The notes below the pieces were generated by a model. The model was not told the DNA's origin, made no database searches, and was given only the letters and a program-made list of their open reading frames with translations. A DNA stretch of 31,145 bases from IMG/VR virus record IMGVR_UViG_3300020122_000231, positions 1 to 31,145 of that record; one strand, given 5' to 3'. Shown piece by piece: positions 7,334 through 13,437 of the stretch. Source of the DNA: a virus. The position numbers and the translations under genes are program-made. How positions within the stretch are numbered: position 1 is the stretch's first letter; every line of letters begins with the position of its first letter.

Positions 7334-7597
7334 TTAGGCGTGATGCCGGGAGCGGCCGAAGGTGGGCGCGACGGTCTCGCCCTGCAGCCACCGCGTAATC
7401 AGAACGCCGGAATAACACTTCGGCCCGAGGGCCGGGCGAACTTTGAACTGGTCGAAGGCGCCGGCTTTCGCGAGGACATGGAATCGAGATTTCTTGATCT
7501 GCAGGATGGCCGCGAATTCGGTCGGACCGAGGAGCGCGCCGGTTTGCGCGTGCGCCCGGGCGGTCTCCGCCGAGAGGATCACGCCGTCCGGTTTCAT
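7334..7597 (-). CDS. Excisionase/AlpA-like winged-helix DNA-binding protein
   Basis: An 87-aa protein. Residues 24-70 contain GPTEFAAILQIKKSRFHVLAK, a turn, then YSGVLITRWLQGE, the arrangement of a MerR/Xis-type small winged helix (helix-turn-helix, two strands, helix). Such proteins bend DNA at attP to direct excision, or act as early regulators. ATG 7597 overlaps the end of the Cro-like frame as ATGA. It could equally be a second Cro-type regulator. Confidence 0.65.
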   Translation of the reverse strand: MKPDGVILSAETARAHAQTGALLGPTEFAAILQIKKSRFHVLAKAGAFDQFKVRPALGPKCYSGVLITRWLQGETVAPTFGRSRHHA

Positions 7598-7890
7598 ACG
7601 GCCTCGCCGCCGGCTGCCGCCGCCGCCAGGGCGCGATCGCGGCGCAGCTTCTTCCGCGCCCGTTCCACTTGGAGCTGGGTCGGCGTCATCGCCGGCCAGG
7701 CGATCGTCGAGGGCCGCACCTCGAGCACCCGGGCGATCGCGTCCCGTTACCGCTGGCGCAGCGGGGCGCCTTCGCCATGCTCAATCTGCCAAAAGCGGGT
7801 CTGGGTCAGGCCGGCGCGTGCCGCCAGGCCATGCTGGGTGAGATCCCGGGCGGCGCGGAGCACCCGGAGCGTCTGAGGAATTCTCGCCAT
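7594..7890 (-). pseudogene. Cro-like HTH regulator interrupted by in-frame TAA
   Basis: From ATG 7890 the frame runs to a TGA at 7594-7596, 99 codons in all, but codon 48 is TAA (7747-7749). The first 47 residues include a classic HTH pair (LTQHGLAARAGLTQTRFWQ, then IEHGEG). After the stop the frame continues sensibly with RDAIARVLEVRPSTI, the usual last helix of the domain. The C-terminal end is basic. A single change such as GAA or CAA to TAA would explain it. The overlap with the next ATG is kept. Alternatives are a functional 47-aa peptide, restart at ATG or GTG codons after the stop, or a sequence error. Confidence 0.75.
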
Positions 7891-7945
7891 ACCGGCCGAT
7901 CATTATTCCAACTGGTTCGTGCTTGCAATAGGATAAAATATCCAA
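7891..7945. promoter_or_regulatory. Divergent cI/cro-type control region with two operator-like repeats
   Basis: The sequence GATnnnnnnTCCAA occurs at 7898-7911 and 7932-7945, 34 bp apart, and each copy covers one -10 box. The second lies in a 13-bp palindrome, GGATAAAATATCC (7931-7943). For the minus gene: -35 TTGCAA (7923-7928), 17-bp spacer, -10 TAATGA (7900-7905). For the plus gene: -10 TAAAAT (7934-7939) with no good -35. Both predicted start sites fall at or within about 3 nt of the ATG, so the mRNAs would be leaderless or nearly so. Confidence 0.65.
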
Positions 7946-8365
7946 ATGGAAAAGCGACGCGCCCGGCTGAAGCATTCGCCCTACGATCGGAAACGGATGG
8001 CCGCCCAGCACCCGATTGATGCCGAGATCCGCGAGCGGCTCCGCAAGATCGCACCCCATCAAGTTGAGCTCGCGAAGCGGTTGGGCCGCAGTCCAGGCTG
8101 GGTGAACAAGTACATCAATGGCGCGGGTCACGCCACGATCGACGATGTGATCAGAATCGCCGCGGTTTTGATCGGCGTCGACGCGCTCCACTTGACGGAG
8201 ATGGAACTGCGGTTGCTCCGCGGGTGGCGGCGCCTGCCCGTCCACCGGCAGGAGGATGTCGTGGATCTGGTGGCGGCGTATGCCAGTCGGAAGCGCCGAC
8301 GATCAGGCGGGCGATCGGGCGGTACAGCTCGGGGTCCAAGCAACAAAGAGCCTGGTACACGATAA
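7946..8365 (+). CDS. CI-type HTH repressor, short form
   Basis: A 139-aa protein. The HTH (XRE) domain lies at about residues 30-75: QVELAKRLGRSPGWVNKYI, then ATIDDVIRIAAVL. It is divergent from the Cro-like gene and shares its operators, the classic position of a lysogeny repressor. There is no S24/LexA-type peptidase domain, so release would not be by RecA-driven self-cleavage. The C-terminus is basic and low complexity. ATG 7946 sits at the predicted transcription start; ATG 7997, with GGAAACGG before it, is an alternative start. Confidence 0.8.
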   Translation: MEKRRARLKHSPYDRKRMAAQHPIDAEIRERLRKIAPHQVELAKRLGRSPGWVNKYINGAGHATIDDVIRIAAVLIGVDALHLTEMELRLLRGWRRLPVHRQEDVVDLVAAYASRKRRRSGGRSGGTARGPSNKEPGTR

Positions 8366-8545
8366 GCCGCGGCGGGACGGACACGGGAGCACCTCCGTTC
8401 GGACGCGTCCTTTACCCTACGACTCCCCGCTTTTTTATTCAATTGGAAATAGCGGGATGTGACTCAACGATTGCGCAATATGTGGGACCCGACACGAACA
8501 GCTCAGGCTGACATCTGACAGCAGACAGGAGAGAGGAACGACACG
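8366..8545 (+). other. Intergenic region between repressor and integrase
   Basis: About 180 bp without a gene. It holds a perfect palindrome GGACGCGTCC (8401-8410), a T-run (8431-8436) just after CCCCGC, an inverted repeat CCCGCT (8426-8431) with AGCGGG (8451-8456), and a second palindrome ATTGCGCAAT (8470-8479). CTGACA occurs twice before the integrase ribosome site (AGGAGAGAGG). I see no convincing terminator, since no stem directly precedes the T-run, and no strong promoter. Confidence 0.5.
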
Positions 8546-9778
8546 ATGAGTCTCTATCGCGAGCAACACGCCGACGGCACATTCAAAACGGGCATCTGGA
8601 TGTATCAGGTGTACGTCAACGGCACGCGGGTCCGCCGCAGCACCGGGACGACGAACGAGCAGAAGGCCAAGCGGATCGAAGCGGCCGCCAAGACGGATAC
8701 CGATCGGGGCGCGCCGACCGCCGCCGCCGTCGGTAAGTTGCGCTGGACGCAGGCCGAGGACGGCATCCTCGCCGACTACGCCAACAACGAGTTCGACTCA
8801 CTCGAGGATCTGCAGGGCCGCCTCGATAATCATCTGACGCCGTTCTTCGGCAAGCGGACGCGGATGACCGCGATCGGCACCGCCCGGATCAATGCCTACA
8901 TCAAGCACCGGCGGGCGGCTGAGGCCGCCAACGGCACGATCAACCGCGAGCTCGCCGTCCTCAAACGGATGTTCACGCTCGCCGTCCAGGCCGGCCAGTT
9001 GATCTACGCCCCGTATATTCCGTCGCTGAAGGAACACAACGTGCGGAAGGGGTTCTTCGAGTACGAGCAGTTTCTCGCCGTGCGGCGGCATCTGCCCGTC
9101 GCGCTGCAAGGCGTCGCGACCGTGGCCTACATCACGGGCTGGCGCGTCGACAGCGAGATCCTGATCCACCAATGGGCGCGGCACGTGGACTTCGCCGGCA
9201 ACGAGCTCCGCCTGGAGGCGGACGAGGCCAAGAGCGACGAGCCGCGCACCTTCCCGATGACGGAGGAATTGCGCGCCGTCTACGTGGCGCAGGATGCGGC
9301 CCGGCAGGTGCTGAAGGACCGCGGCCAGATTTGTCCGTGGGTGTTCTTTCGGATGGTCGCGAAGGGTCGCCGCGGGCTCTCCCCGAAGCACGCCGCTCAT
9401 GCGGCCATCGTGCCGACGCCGCAGCCGATCAAGCGGTTCGACAAGGCGTGGGCGACGGCCTGCAAGGCGGCGGGCTGTCCCGGCATGCTGCGGCACGATT
9501 TCCGGCGCACGGCGATCCGCAACATGGTCCGGCGCGGCATCCCCGAGCGCGTCGCCATGCAGCTCTGCGGGCACAAGACGCGGTCCGTCTTTGACCGCTA
9601 CAACATCGTGAGTCCGGCGGACCTGCAGGCGGCGCGGACGCAGTTGGAGGACGTGGCCGGGGGCGGTGTCAATCCGCTGACAGCCAGTAAAACAGCCAGT
9701 TTGGCGGATCTGACGAGTCCCGCCGCGAGCAAACTCGCGAAAACCTTAAGGAAATTTGGAGGCGCCGCCCGGATTTGA
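8546..9778 (+). CDS. int: Tyrosine recombinase integrase
   Basis: A 410-aa integrase. The N-terminal part (res 1-55) has a beta-sheet arm-binding look, and residues 65-150 form a SAM-like core-binding domain (WTQAEDGILADY to LKRMFTLAVQ). The catalytic residues are Arg200 (TGWRVDSE), probable Lys229, His317 and Arg320 (LRHDFRRTA), His343 (CGHKT) and Tyr352 (FDRYNI). It inserts and, with a directionality factor, excises the phage. The last six codons and the stop lie inside the tRNA-derived attachment core, and codons near 380-386 contain two arm-type repeats. An AGGAG-type site precedes the ATG. Confidence 0.95.
   Translation: MSLYREQHADGTFKTGIWMYQVYVNGTRVRRSTGTTNEQKAKRIEAAAKTDTDRGAPTAAAVGKLRWTQAEDGILADYANNEFDSLEDLQGRLDNHLTPFFGKRTRMTAIGTARINAYIKHRRAAEAANGTINRELAVLKRMFTLAVQAGQLIYAPYIPSLKEHNVRKGFFEYEQFLAVRRHLPVALQGVATVAYITGWRVDSEILIHQWARHVDFAGNELRLEADEAKSDEPRTFPMTEELRAVYVAQDAARQVLKDRGQICPWVFFRMVAKGRRGLSPKHAAHAAIVPTPQPIKRFDKAWATACKAAGCPGMLRHDFRRTAIRNMVRRGIPERVAMQLCGHKTRSVFDRYNIVSPADLQAARTQLEDVAGGGVNPLTASKTASLADLTSPAASKLAKTLRKFGGAARI
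9681..9702 (+). repeat. Candidate arm-type integrase sites, left arm (2 copies)
   Basis: CAGCCAGTAA (9681-9690) and CAGCCAGTTT (9693-9702) are direct repeats 12 bp apart inside the integrase coding region. The same motif recurs on the other side of the attachment core, the arrangement expected for arm-type binding sites of a tyrosine integrase. Confidence 0.65.
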
Positions 9779-9801
9779 ACCGGGGGTGGAGGTTTTGCAG
9801 T
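9757..9801 (-). other. attP: attP core: 3' half of tRNA-Cys(GCA)
   Basis: Read on the minus strand this gives the anticodon loop CTGCAAA, the 3' anticodon strand ACCTC, a T-arm (CCCGG, loop TTCAAAT, CCGGG), the acceptor strand CGGCGCC and TCCA. No 5' half exists: upstream bases do not supply GGCGCCG, and the 5' anticodon strand is TCGGA and does not pair. So it is not a working tRNA but the stretch shared with the host gene. Integration would restore the host tRNA-Cys 3' end. The integrase stop codon (9776-9778) lies inside it. Confidence 0.85.
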
Positions 9802-9841
9802 CCGACCGCCCCTGATTTCCCCTCACTCGAAAATGGGCCAC

Positions 9842-9884
9842 AATCCCGCGATTTGCTCAGAAAACTCTAGCATTTCGCGGGATT
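9842..9884. repeat. Inverted repeat between attP core and right arm
   Basis: AATCCCGCGATTTGC (9842-9856) pairs with GCATTTCGCGGGATT (9870-9884), 13 of 15 positions, around a 13-nt loop. The plus strand continues CTTTCTT, so it could serve as a weak terminator for the integrase message. It could also be a structural or protein-binding element of the attachment site. Confidence 0.6.
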
Positions 9885-9932
9885 CTTTCTTCCAGTCCTT
9901 TACGCTGTAAGTCGTTGATTTCCGCTTCCGTC

Positions 9933-9962
9933 CAGCCAGTTACCAGCCAGTAAATAGCCAGC
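9933..9962 (+). repeat. Candidate arm-type integrase sites, right arm (3 copies)
   Basis: CAGCCAGTTA (9933-9942), CAGCCAGTAA (9944-9953) and a partial TAGCCAGC (9955-9962) are direct repeats about 11 bp apart, about one helical turn. They have the same orientation and sequence as the two copies left of the core. Confidence 0.7.
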
Positions 9963-10008
9963 AAGGGCTGTAAGTGAATTTAGGATCGGTCGGCGGCGGG
10001 CCCCGAGA

Positions 10009-10102
10009 CGGCCGTCAGGACTGACTAGGCGCCCCCAGAATCAACGCGGACCGGCCAGGCCGGCTCTCCTCCTGCCTGGCGGGCCGGCCTTCCTGACGGC
10101 CG
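10009..10102. repeat. GC-rich nested inverted repeat
   Basis: CGGCCGTCAGGA (10009-10020) is perfectly complementary to TCCTGACGGCCG (10091-10102), 70 nt apart. Inside it GCCAGGC (10054-10060) pairs with GCCTGGC (10074-10080). It lies between the right arm of attP and the toxin-antitoxin promoter. It has no T-tail, so it is not a simple intrinsic terminator. Confidence 0.65.
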
Positions 10103-10145
10103 CAGAGCGGGCCGTCCCAGGCCGCCCCCGCCTCTTCTCACTCTC

Positions 10146-10193
10146 GTAGTTACAAAATACTTGACACGGCTGGCGCTTGTAGTTACAATTTAC
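10146..10193 (+). promoter_or_regulatory. Sigma-70-type promoter and twin operator of brnTA
   Basis: A perfect -35 TTGACA (10161-10166), 17-bp spacer and -10 TACAAT (10184-10189) predict a start at about 10196-10197, directly at the ATG of the toxin gene. The 15-mers GTAGTTACAAAATAC (10146-10160) and GTAGTTACAATTTAC (10179-10193) differ at two positions. The second covers the -10 box and the first abuts the -35. They are likely operators for the RHH antitoxin. Confidence 0.8.
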
Positions 10194-10196
10194 TAA

Positions 10197-10460
10197 ATGG
10201 CGATGGAGTTCGACCCCGTCAAGGATGCCCGCAACCGGGAGAAGCACGGCATCAGCTTGGCGCGGGTCGACGAGCTGACCGATCGGATCGCGATCTACTC
10301 GCCGCGGCACGGGGAGGATCGCTGGGCCGTGATCGGGCGGCTCGACGGCCAGCTCTACACCGCCATCATTACCCGACGTGGCGCGAATACGCGCGCCATC
10401 AGTCTGCGCCGCGCCAGACGGCGCGAGGAACAAGACCATGCCCATGCGACAGCGAAATGA
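10197..10460 (+). CDS. brnT: BrnT-family toxin (DUF497, RNase-like)
   Basis: An 87-aa protein with the family pattern: MEFDPVKDARNREKHGISL (F-D-P-x-K...N..KHG), then DRWAVIGRLDGQLYTAIITRRG and ISLRRARRREEQ. BrnT is a RelE-like fold ribonuclease that slows translation and is blocked by BrnA. ATG 10197 coincides with the predicted transcription start, which would make a leaderless message; ATG 10203 (MEFDP) is an alternative. The 3' end overlaps brnA by 23 bp. In a temperate phage the pair may stabilise the lysogen or exclude other phages. Confidence 0.88.
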   Translation: MAMEFDPVKDARNREKHGISLARVDELTDRIAIYSPRHGEDRWAVIGRLDGQLYTAIITRRGANTRAISLRRARRREEQDHAHATAK

Positions 10461-10743
10461 CGACGACACGTATACCCCTGAAGAGATCACGCACGCCGTG
10501 CGCGCCGCTGACGGCCCCGAGGGCTTGCTGGCGGCGATGGCCGAGTCGAAACGGCGCGGCCGTGGCCGACAGAAGGCGCCGACCAAGCTGCTGATCACCC
10601 TGCGTCTGGATCGCGACGCGGTCGCCCGCTATCGCGCCACCGGGAAAGGCTGGCAGTCCCGCATCAGTGAGGACGTGCACAAGGCGTCGCTGCGGCGGCG
10701 GCGCGCGCCGGCCACGCGCACCAAGCGCCAGGGCGTCCGGTAA
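10438..10743 (+). CDS. brnA: BrnA-family ribbon-helix-helix antitoxin
   Basis: A 101-aa protein. The C-terminal half has the BrnA RHH pattern: RQKAPTKLLITLRLDRDAV, then RYRATGKGWQSRISEDV, and a basic tail. The N-terminal 45 residues (YTPEEITHAVRAAD) would wrap the toxin. BrnA with BrnT represses its own promoter, which fits the twin 15-mer repeats upstream. The start is set at MPMRQ inside the end of brnT, giving translational overlap. Confidence 0.85.
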   Translation: MPMRQRNDDDTYTPEEITHAVRAADGPEGLLAAMAESKRRGRGRQKAPTKLLITLRLDRDAVARYRATGKGWQSRISEDVHKASLRRRRAPATRTKRQGVR

Positions 10744-10757
10744 TGGAGGGTCACCCG

Positions 10758-10901
10758 ATGCCCGAATCCGAGACGTCCATCCTGCGTATCGTGCTGATGG
10801 TCGTGGGCGTGCTGGCGATCCTCCCGCTCACGCTGACGTTCGGGATCTACGGCTTCCTCGGCGCGCTGTTCTTCCTGCTGCTCGCCGCCTTTGCCAAATG
10901 A
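10758..10901 (+). CDS. 47-aa membrane protein
   Basis: A small gene 14 bp after brnA, with a GGAGGG ribosome site 7 nt before the ATG. Residues 8-46 are almost wholly hydrophobic (LRIVLMVVGVLAILPLTLTF, then GFLGALFFLLLAAFA), giving one long or two short membrane helices. It converges on the late operon end. Its role is unknown. It may travel with the toxin-antitoxin pair as part of a lysogenic module. Confidence 0.6.
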   Translation: MPESETSILRIVLMVVGVLAILPLTLTFGIYGFLGALFFLLLAAFAK

Positions 10902-10912
10902 CCTCCCGGGTC

Positions 10913-11062
10913 CTACTTGCCGCCGGGCAGGATGCGGATCAGCTCGAGGACGGCCAGGAGCAGGACAGCGACCCAGAGCGGCGCCTTCCCGGCCGCCGCC
11001 GCGATCGTCACGAGGAACGCCGCGAGCGCCAGGACGACGAGGACGTTGAGCAGGCTCACCAT
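10913..11062 (-). CDS. 49-aa two-helix membrane protein, holin candidate
   Basis: It starts at ATG 11062 with an AGGAGG site 7 nt upstream. There are two hydrophobic helices (res 3-24, NVLVVLALAAFLVTIAAAA; res 29-45, WVAVLLLAVLELIRIL) separated by GKAP, and a basic end (PGGK). Size and two-helix topology fit a small class II-type holin, and it is the last gene of the late operon. No lysin lies next to it, so the role is only suggested. Confidence 0.6.
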   Translation of the reverse strand: MVSLLNVLVVLALAAFLVTIAAAAGKAPLWVAVLLLAVLELIRILPGGK

Positions 11063-11078
11063 GAGACGGCCTCCTGAG

Positions 11079-11294
11079 TCACGGGATACAGACCTCCGAC
11101 GCCACGGCAATCGCCTGGACCGGCTGGCGACTGCACTTGAACACCACGAAGCACGCCGTCGTGCGCGTGTCCCGCACGACCTCGATGCGGCAGTACTCCG
11201 AGCGCTGCTCGTAGACCGCGACGAACCGCGGGACCGCGGGCGCAATCGACGCGCACCCGCCGGCCAGCAGCGCGACCAGGGCGCAGACCTTCAT
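11079..11294 (-). CDS. Small lipoprotein, possible outer spanin
   Basis: A 71-aa protein. The N-terminus MKVCALVALLAGGCAS looks like a lipoprotein signal with Cys14 as the lipidated residue. The mature part has three more cysteines and a beta-rich look. ATG 11294 overlaps the beta-helix gene stop as ATGA. A short late lipoprotein next to a small membrane protein recalls o-spanins, but it lacks the usual proline-rich stretch. It suggests a host with an outer membrane. Confidence 0.6.
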   Translation of the reverse strand: MKVCALVALLAGGCASIAPAVPRFVAVYEQRSEYCRIEVVRDTRTTACFVVFKCSRQPVQAIAVASEVCIP

Positions 11295-12628
11295 GCCGGA
11301 TAGTCCGTCGCCCCGACATCCTGCGGCGTGAGCTCGATGATCGCGTCGGGCATGGCGTCCTGCCAGGCCTTCACGCCGGAGCCGCCGCCGTCGATCTTCA
11401 TGCCGTACTCGCTCGGCGAGCACTTCATGTTTTTCAACACGAGGTTGGTCGGCATCGGCGGCGGGATCAGGTACATCGACGTGCCGAGGTACGTGGCCTC
11501 GATCGTGATGTTCTGCAGCGTCAGCGCGTCGGGCCCGCCGAGGAGGCAGATGCCGCGAGCATCCCCGCCGTACGTGCCCGGGTCGATGTCGGAGAACATC
11601 ACTTCATCGAGCACGACATCGGTCATCGGCACGGATTCCTGGCCGTCGTCGCGGCCGAGGATCTTGAGGCCGGCGCCGCCGTGCCGGCAGTGACAGTGGC
11701 TGATCTTGACGTGCTGGATCGTCGTCCACGGCGCGGTGCCGTCCTGATTCCGCGTCGATAGCAGGATCAGGTACGCGCCCTGGCCTTCGGCCGTGCCGCC
11801 GTACTCGAGGATGCAGTTGTCCATCTCGAACCCGACACAGCATTTCAGTTCGAGCGCGTTCTTGATCTGCGCGCCTCGCGCATACCACTCGGGGTTTTTC
11901 GTGAGCGTGCAGTCCGTGATCCTGATGTTGGTCGGCATCCGCTCGGGACTCGTCGCGTCGGCGCCGCCGAACATGACCACCTCGCCGGCGCCCTCGAGAT
12001 AACAGTCGTCGATGACGACATCCCGCGTGCCGTCCCAGCCGCTGATCGCCTGCGTGTCGCGGCCGATGTCGAAGATGTTGTCCACGTGGCACTGCGTGAT
12101 GAACGCGCCGGCCCCGTTCAGCATGATGCCCCGGTGCGCGCCGAACCCCGGATCGCCGAGCAGACTGCAGCGGTCGATCGTGACGTGCGCGCCGGTCACC
12201 GCCACGAGCTGCCGGTTCTGATGCGCCGTCTTGACGGTCAGGCCGCGGAGCGTGACGGCCTCGCCCTCGACGGTGATCGCGTCCTCATCCGTCCCGCCCT
12301 GGATGACGACGCCGGTCCCGGCGGCCGTCGCCCGGCCTGGCGGAATGACGGCGGCGGTGAGCGTCACCGGTTGCCGCAGGACCAGGCTCCCGGTATACGT
12401 GCCGGCCTCGAGAATGAACACGCTTTCAGCCGCGGCCGCATCGAGGAGCGGTTGTAGCGGCGTGCCGGCCGTCACCGGGATTCCGATGATCGGCTCCGGT
12501 GGCTCGGGCGGCGTACTGCCCTGCAAGGCCTCGAGCGCGAGATCGAGTATGTCCTTGGCGTCGTGGATGTAGCCGATCGCCGCGTCGATGTCAGAGGCGT
12601 GCTTGCGGCGTGGATAGCGTGGTGTCAT
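11291..12628 (-). CDS. Right-handed beta-helix protein, tailspike/depolymerase-like
   Basis: A 445-aa protein. Residues 1-40 are a helical N-terminus. Residues 50-430 carry repeated short strands of the pectin-lyase-like fold (AITVEGEAVTLRGLTV, VTIDRCSLLGD, IRITDCTLTKN, HVKISHCHCRHGG). Such phage proteins bind or cut surface polysaccharides as tailspikes. A GAGGG site lies 6 nt before the ATG. It is separated from the rest of the late operon by the plus-strand inserted gene. Catalytic residues cannot be assigned by eye. Confidence 0.8.
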   Translation of the reverse strand: MTPRYPRRKHASDIDAAIGYIHDAKDILDLALEALQGSTPPEPPEPIIGIPVTAGTPLQPLLDAAAAESVFILEAGTYTGSLVLRQPVTLTAAVIPPGRATAAGTGVVIQGGTDEDAITVEGEAVTLRGLTVKTAHQNRQLVAVTGAHVTIDRCSLLGDPGFGAHRGIMLNGAGAFITQCHVDNIFDIGRDTQAISGWDGTRDVVIDDCYLEGAGEVVMFGGADATSPERMPTNIRITDCTLTKNPEWYARGAQIKNALELKCCVGFEMDNCILEYGGTAEGQGAYLILLSTRNQDGTAPWTTIQHVKISHCHCRHGGAGLKILGRDDGQESVPMTDVVLDEVMFSDIDPGTYGGDARGICLLGGPDALTLQNITIEATYLGTSMYLIPPPMPTNLVLKNMKCSPSEYGMKIDGGGSGVKAWQDAMPDAIIELTPQDVGATDYPA

Positions 12629-12732
12629 GGGTGTCCCTCAGAGCTCCGTGCGCTGGATCTGGCCCGGCTATTTGCAGGCAACGCCAGATTTCGTGACTGG
12701 CGCGGCGTCATCATCTTTCCTACGATCCCGCC

Positions 12733-13437
12733 GTGTCGCGCCGGATTGATCTTGCCGGTCGCCGCTTCGGGCGGCTCGTCGTGGTCAAATGTCATACGCC
12801 GTCGCGCGGCGGGCGGCTTTCGTGGCAATGTCGGTGCGACTGCGGCGCGACAATCATCGCCGCCGGGCAGGAACTGCGGCGAGGTGAGACACAGAGTTGT
12901 AGCTGCTTGCACGACGAGTTGCTCGCGGCGCGCCACCGCAGCCACGGTGAGGCGCTGAAGGATCCGAGCGACCGCACGCCAGAGTATCGGGCGTGGCAGG
13001 AAATGAAACGCCGCTGCTTGAACCCGTGGCGACCGGACTACGACAACTACGGCGGGCGCGGTATTCGCATCGCCGACGAATGGCTGCATGACTTCACGGC
13101 ATTCCTGCGAGCGGTCGGGCGGCGTCCCTCGTCCGAGCACTCGCTGGATCGCATCGATGCTGACGGGAATTACGAACCCGGCAACGTCCGATGGGCGACA
13201 GCAGAAGAGCAACGACAGAATCAACGTGTGCCGACGCTCACGCTCGCTGGGCGCACGTTCGGCAGGTTGACCGTGATCGCCCTCGCAAGCGTGAAGCCGT
13301 GGCCGCGATGGCGCTGTCGCTGCGAGTGCGGGCGCGAAGTCGTCGTCGCGGGCGGGCATCTTACGAGCGCCCATACCACGAGTTGCGGATGCCGCAAGCG
13401 TGAGCGTCCACACGACGCGCTCGGTCGGTTCTCATAG
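12733..13437 (+). CDS. HNH/AP2-type endonuclease-like protein with duplicated zinc ribbons
   Basis: A 234-aa protein starting with GTG. Two similar zinc ribbons frame it: residues 8-58 (GRRFGRLVVV, CRCDCG, SCSC) and about 172-222 (GRTFGRLTVI, CRCECG, SCGC). Between them are YRAWQEMKRRC, NYGGRGI, HSLDRIDADG and YEPGNVRWATAEEQ, a module found in free-standing phage endonuclease-like proteins. It reads against the late operon, and its stop adjoins the stop of the neighbouring minus-strand gene. No clear ribosome site is seen. This looks like a mobile gene inserted in the operon. Confidence 0.75.
   Translation: MSRRIDLAGRRFGRLVVVKCHTPSRGGRLSWQCRCDCGATIIAAGQELRRGETQSCSCLHDELLAARHRSHGEALKDPSDRTPEYRAWQEMKRRCLNPWRPDYDNYGGRGIRIADEWLHDFTAFLRAVGRRPSSEHSLDRIDADGNYEPGNVRWATAEEQRQNQRVPTLTLAGRTFGRLTVIALASVKPWPRWRCRCECGREVVVAGGHLTSAHTTSCGCRKRERPHDALGRFS

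Larger units (their letters stand above)
9802..10196. other. Non-coding attachment/regulatory region
   Basis: About 395 bp with no supported gene. From left to right it contains the inverted repeat after the core, the right-arm repeats, a GC-rich block with nested inverted repeats (10009-10102), and the promoter and operators of the toxin-antitoxin pair. Confidence 0.7.

Noticed and set aside
8426-8456. Intrinsic terminator after the repressor gene
   Set aside because: The T-run lies in the loop of the CCCGCT/AGCGGG stem and not after it, and neither strand has a T-tail following the stem.
9757-9810. Complete tRNA-Cys gene
   Set aside because: Only the 3' half is present; the 5' acceptor, D-arm and 5' anticodon strand are missing, so it is an attachment core.
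9681-9962. CRISPR-like repeat array
   Set aside because: Repeats are 10 bp, too short and too closely spaced, and they flank an attachment core next to an integrase.
9757-10200. Prophage-host junction with host DNA to the right
   Set aside because: Phage late genes begin only about 700 bp further on and run to the end of the window, so the core sits inside phage DNA.
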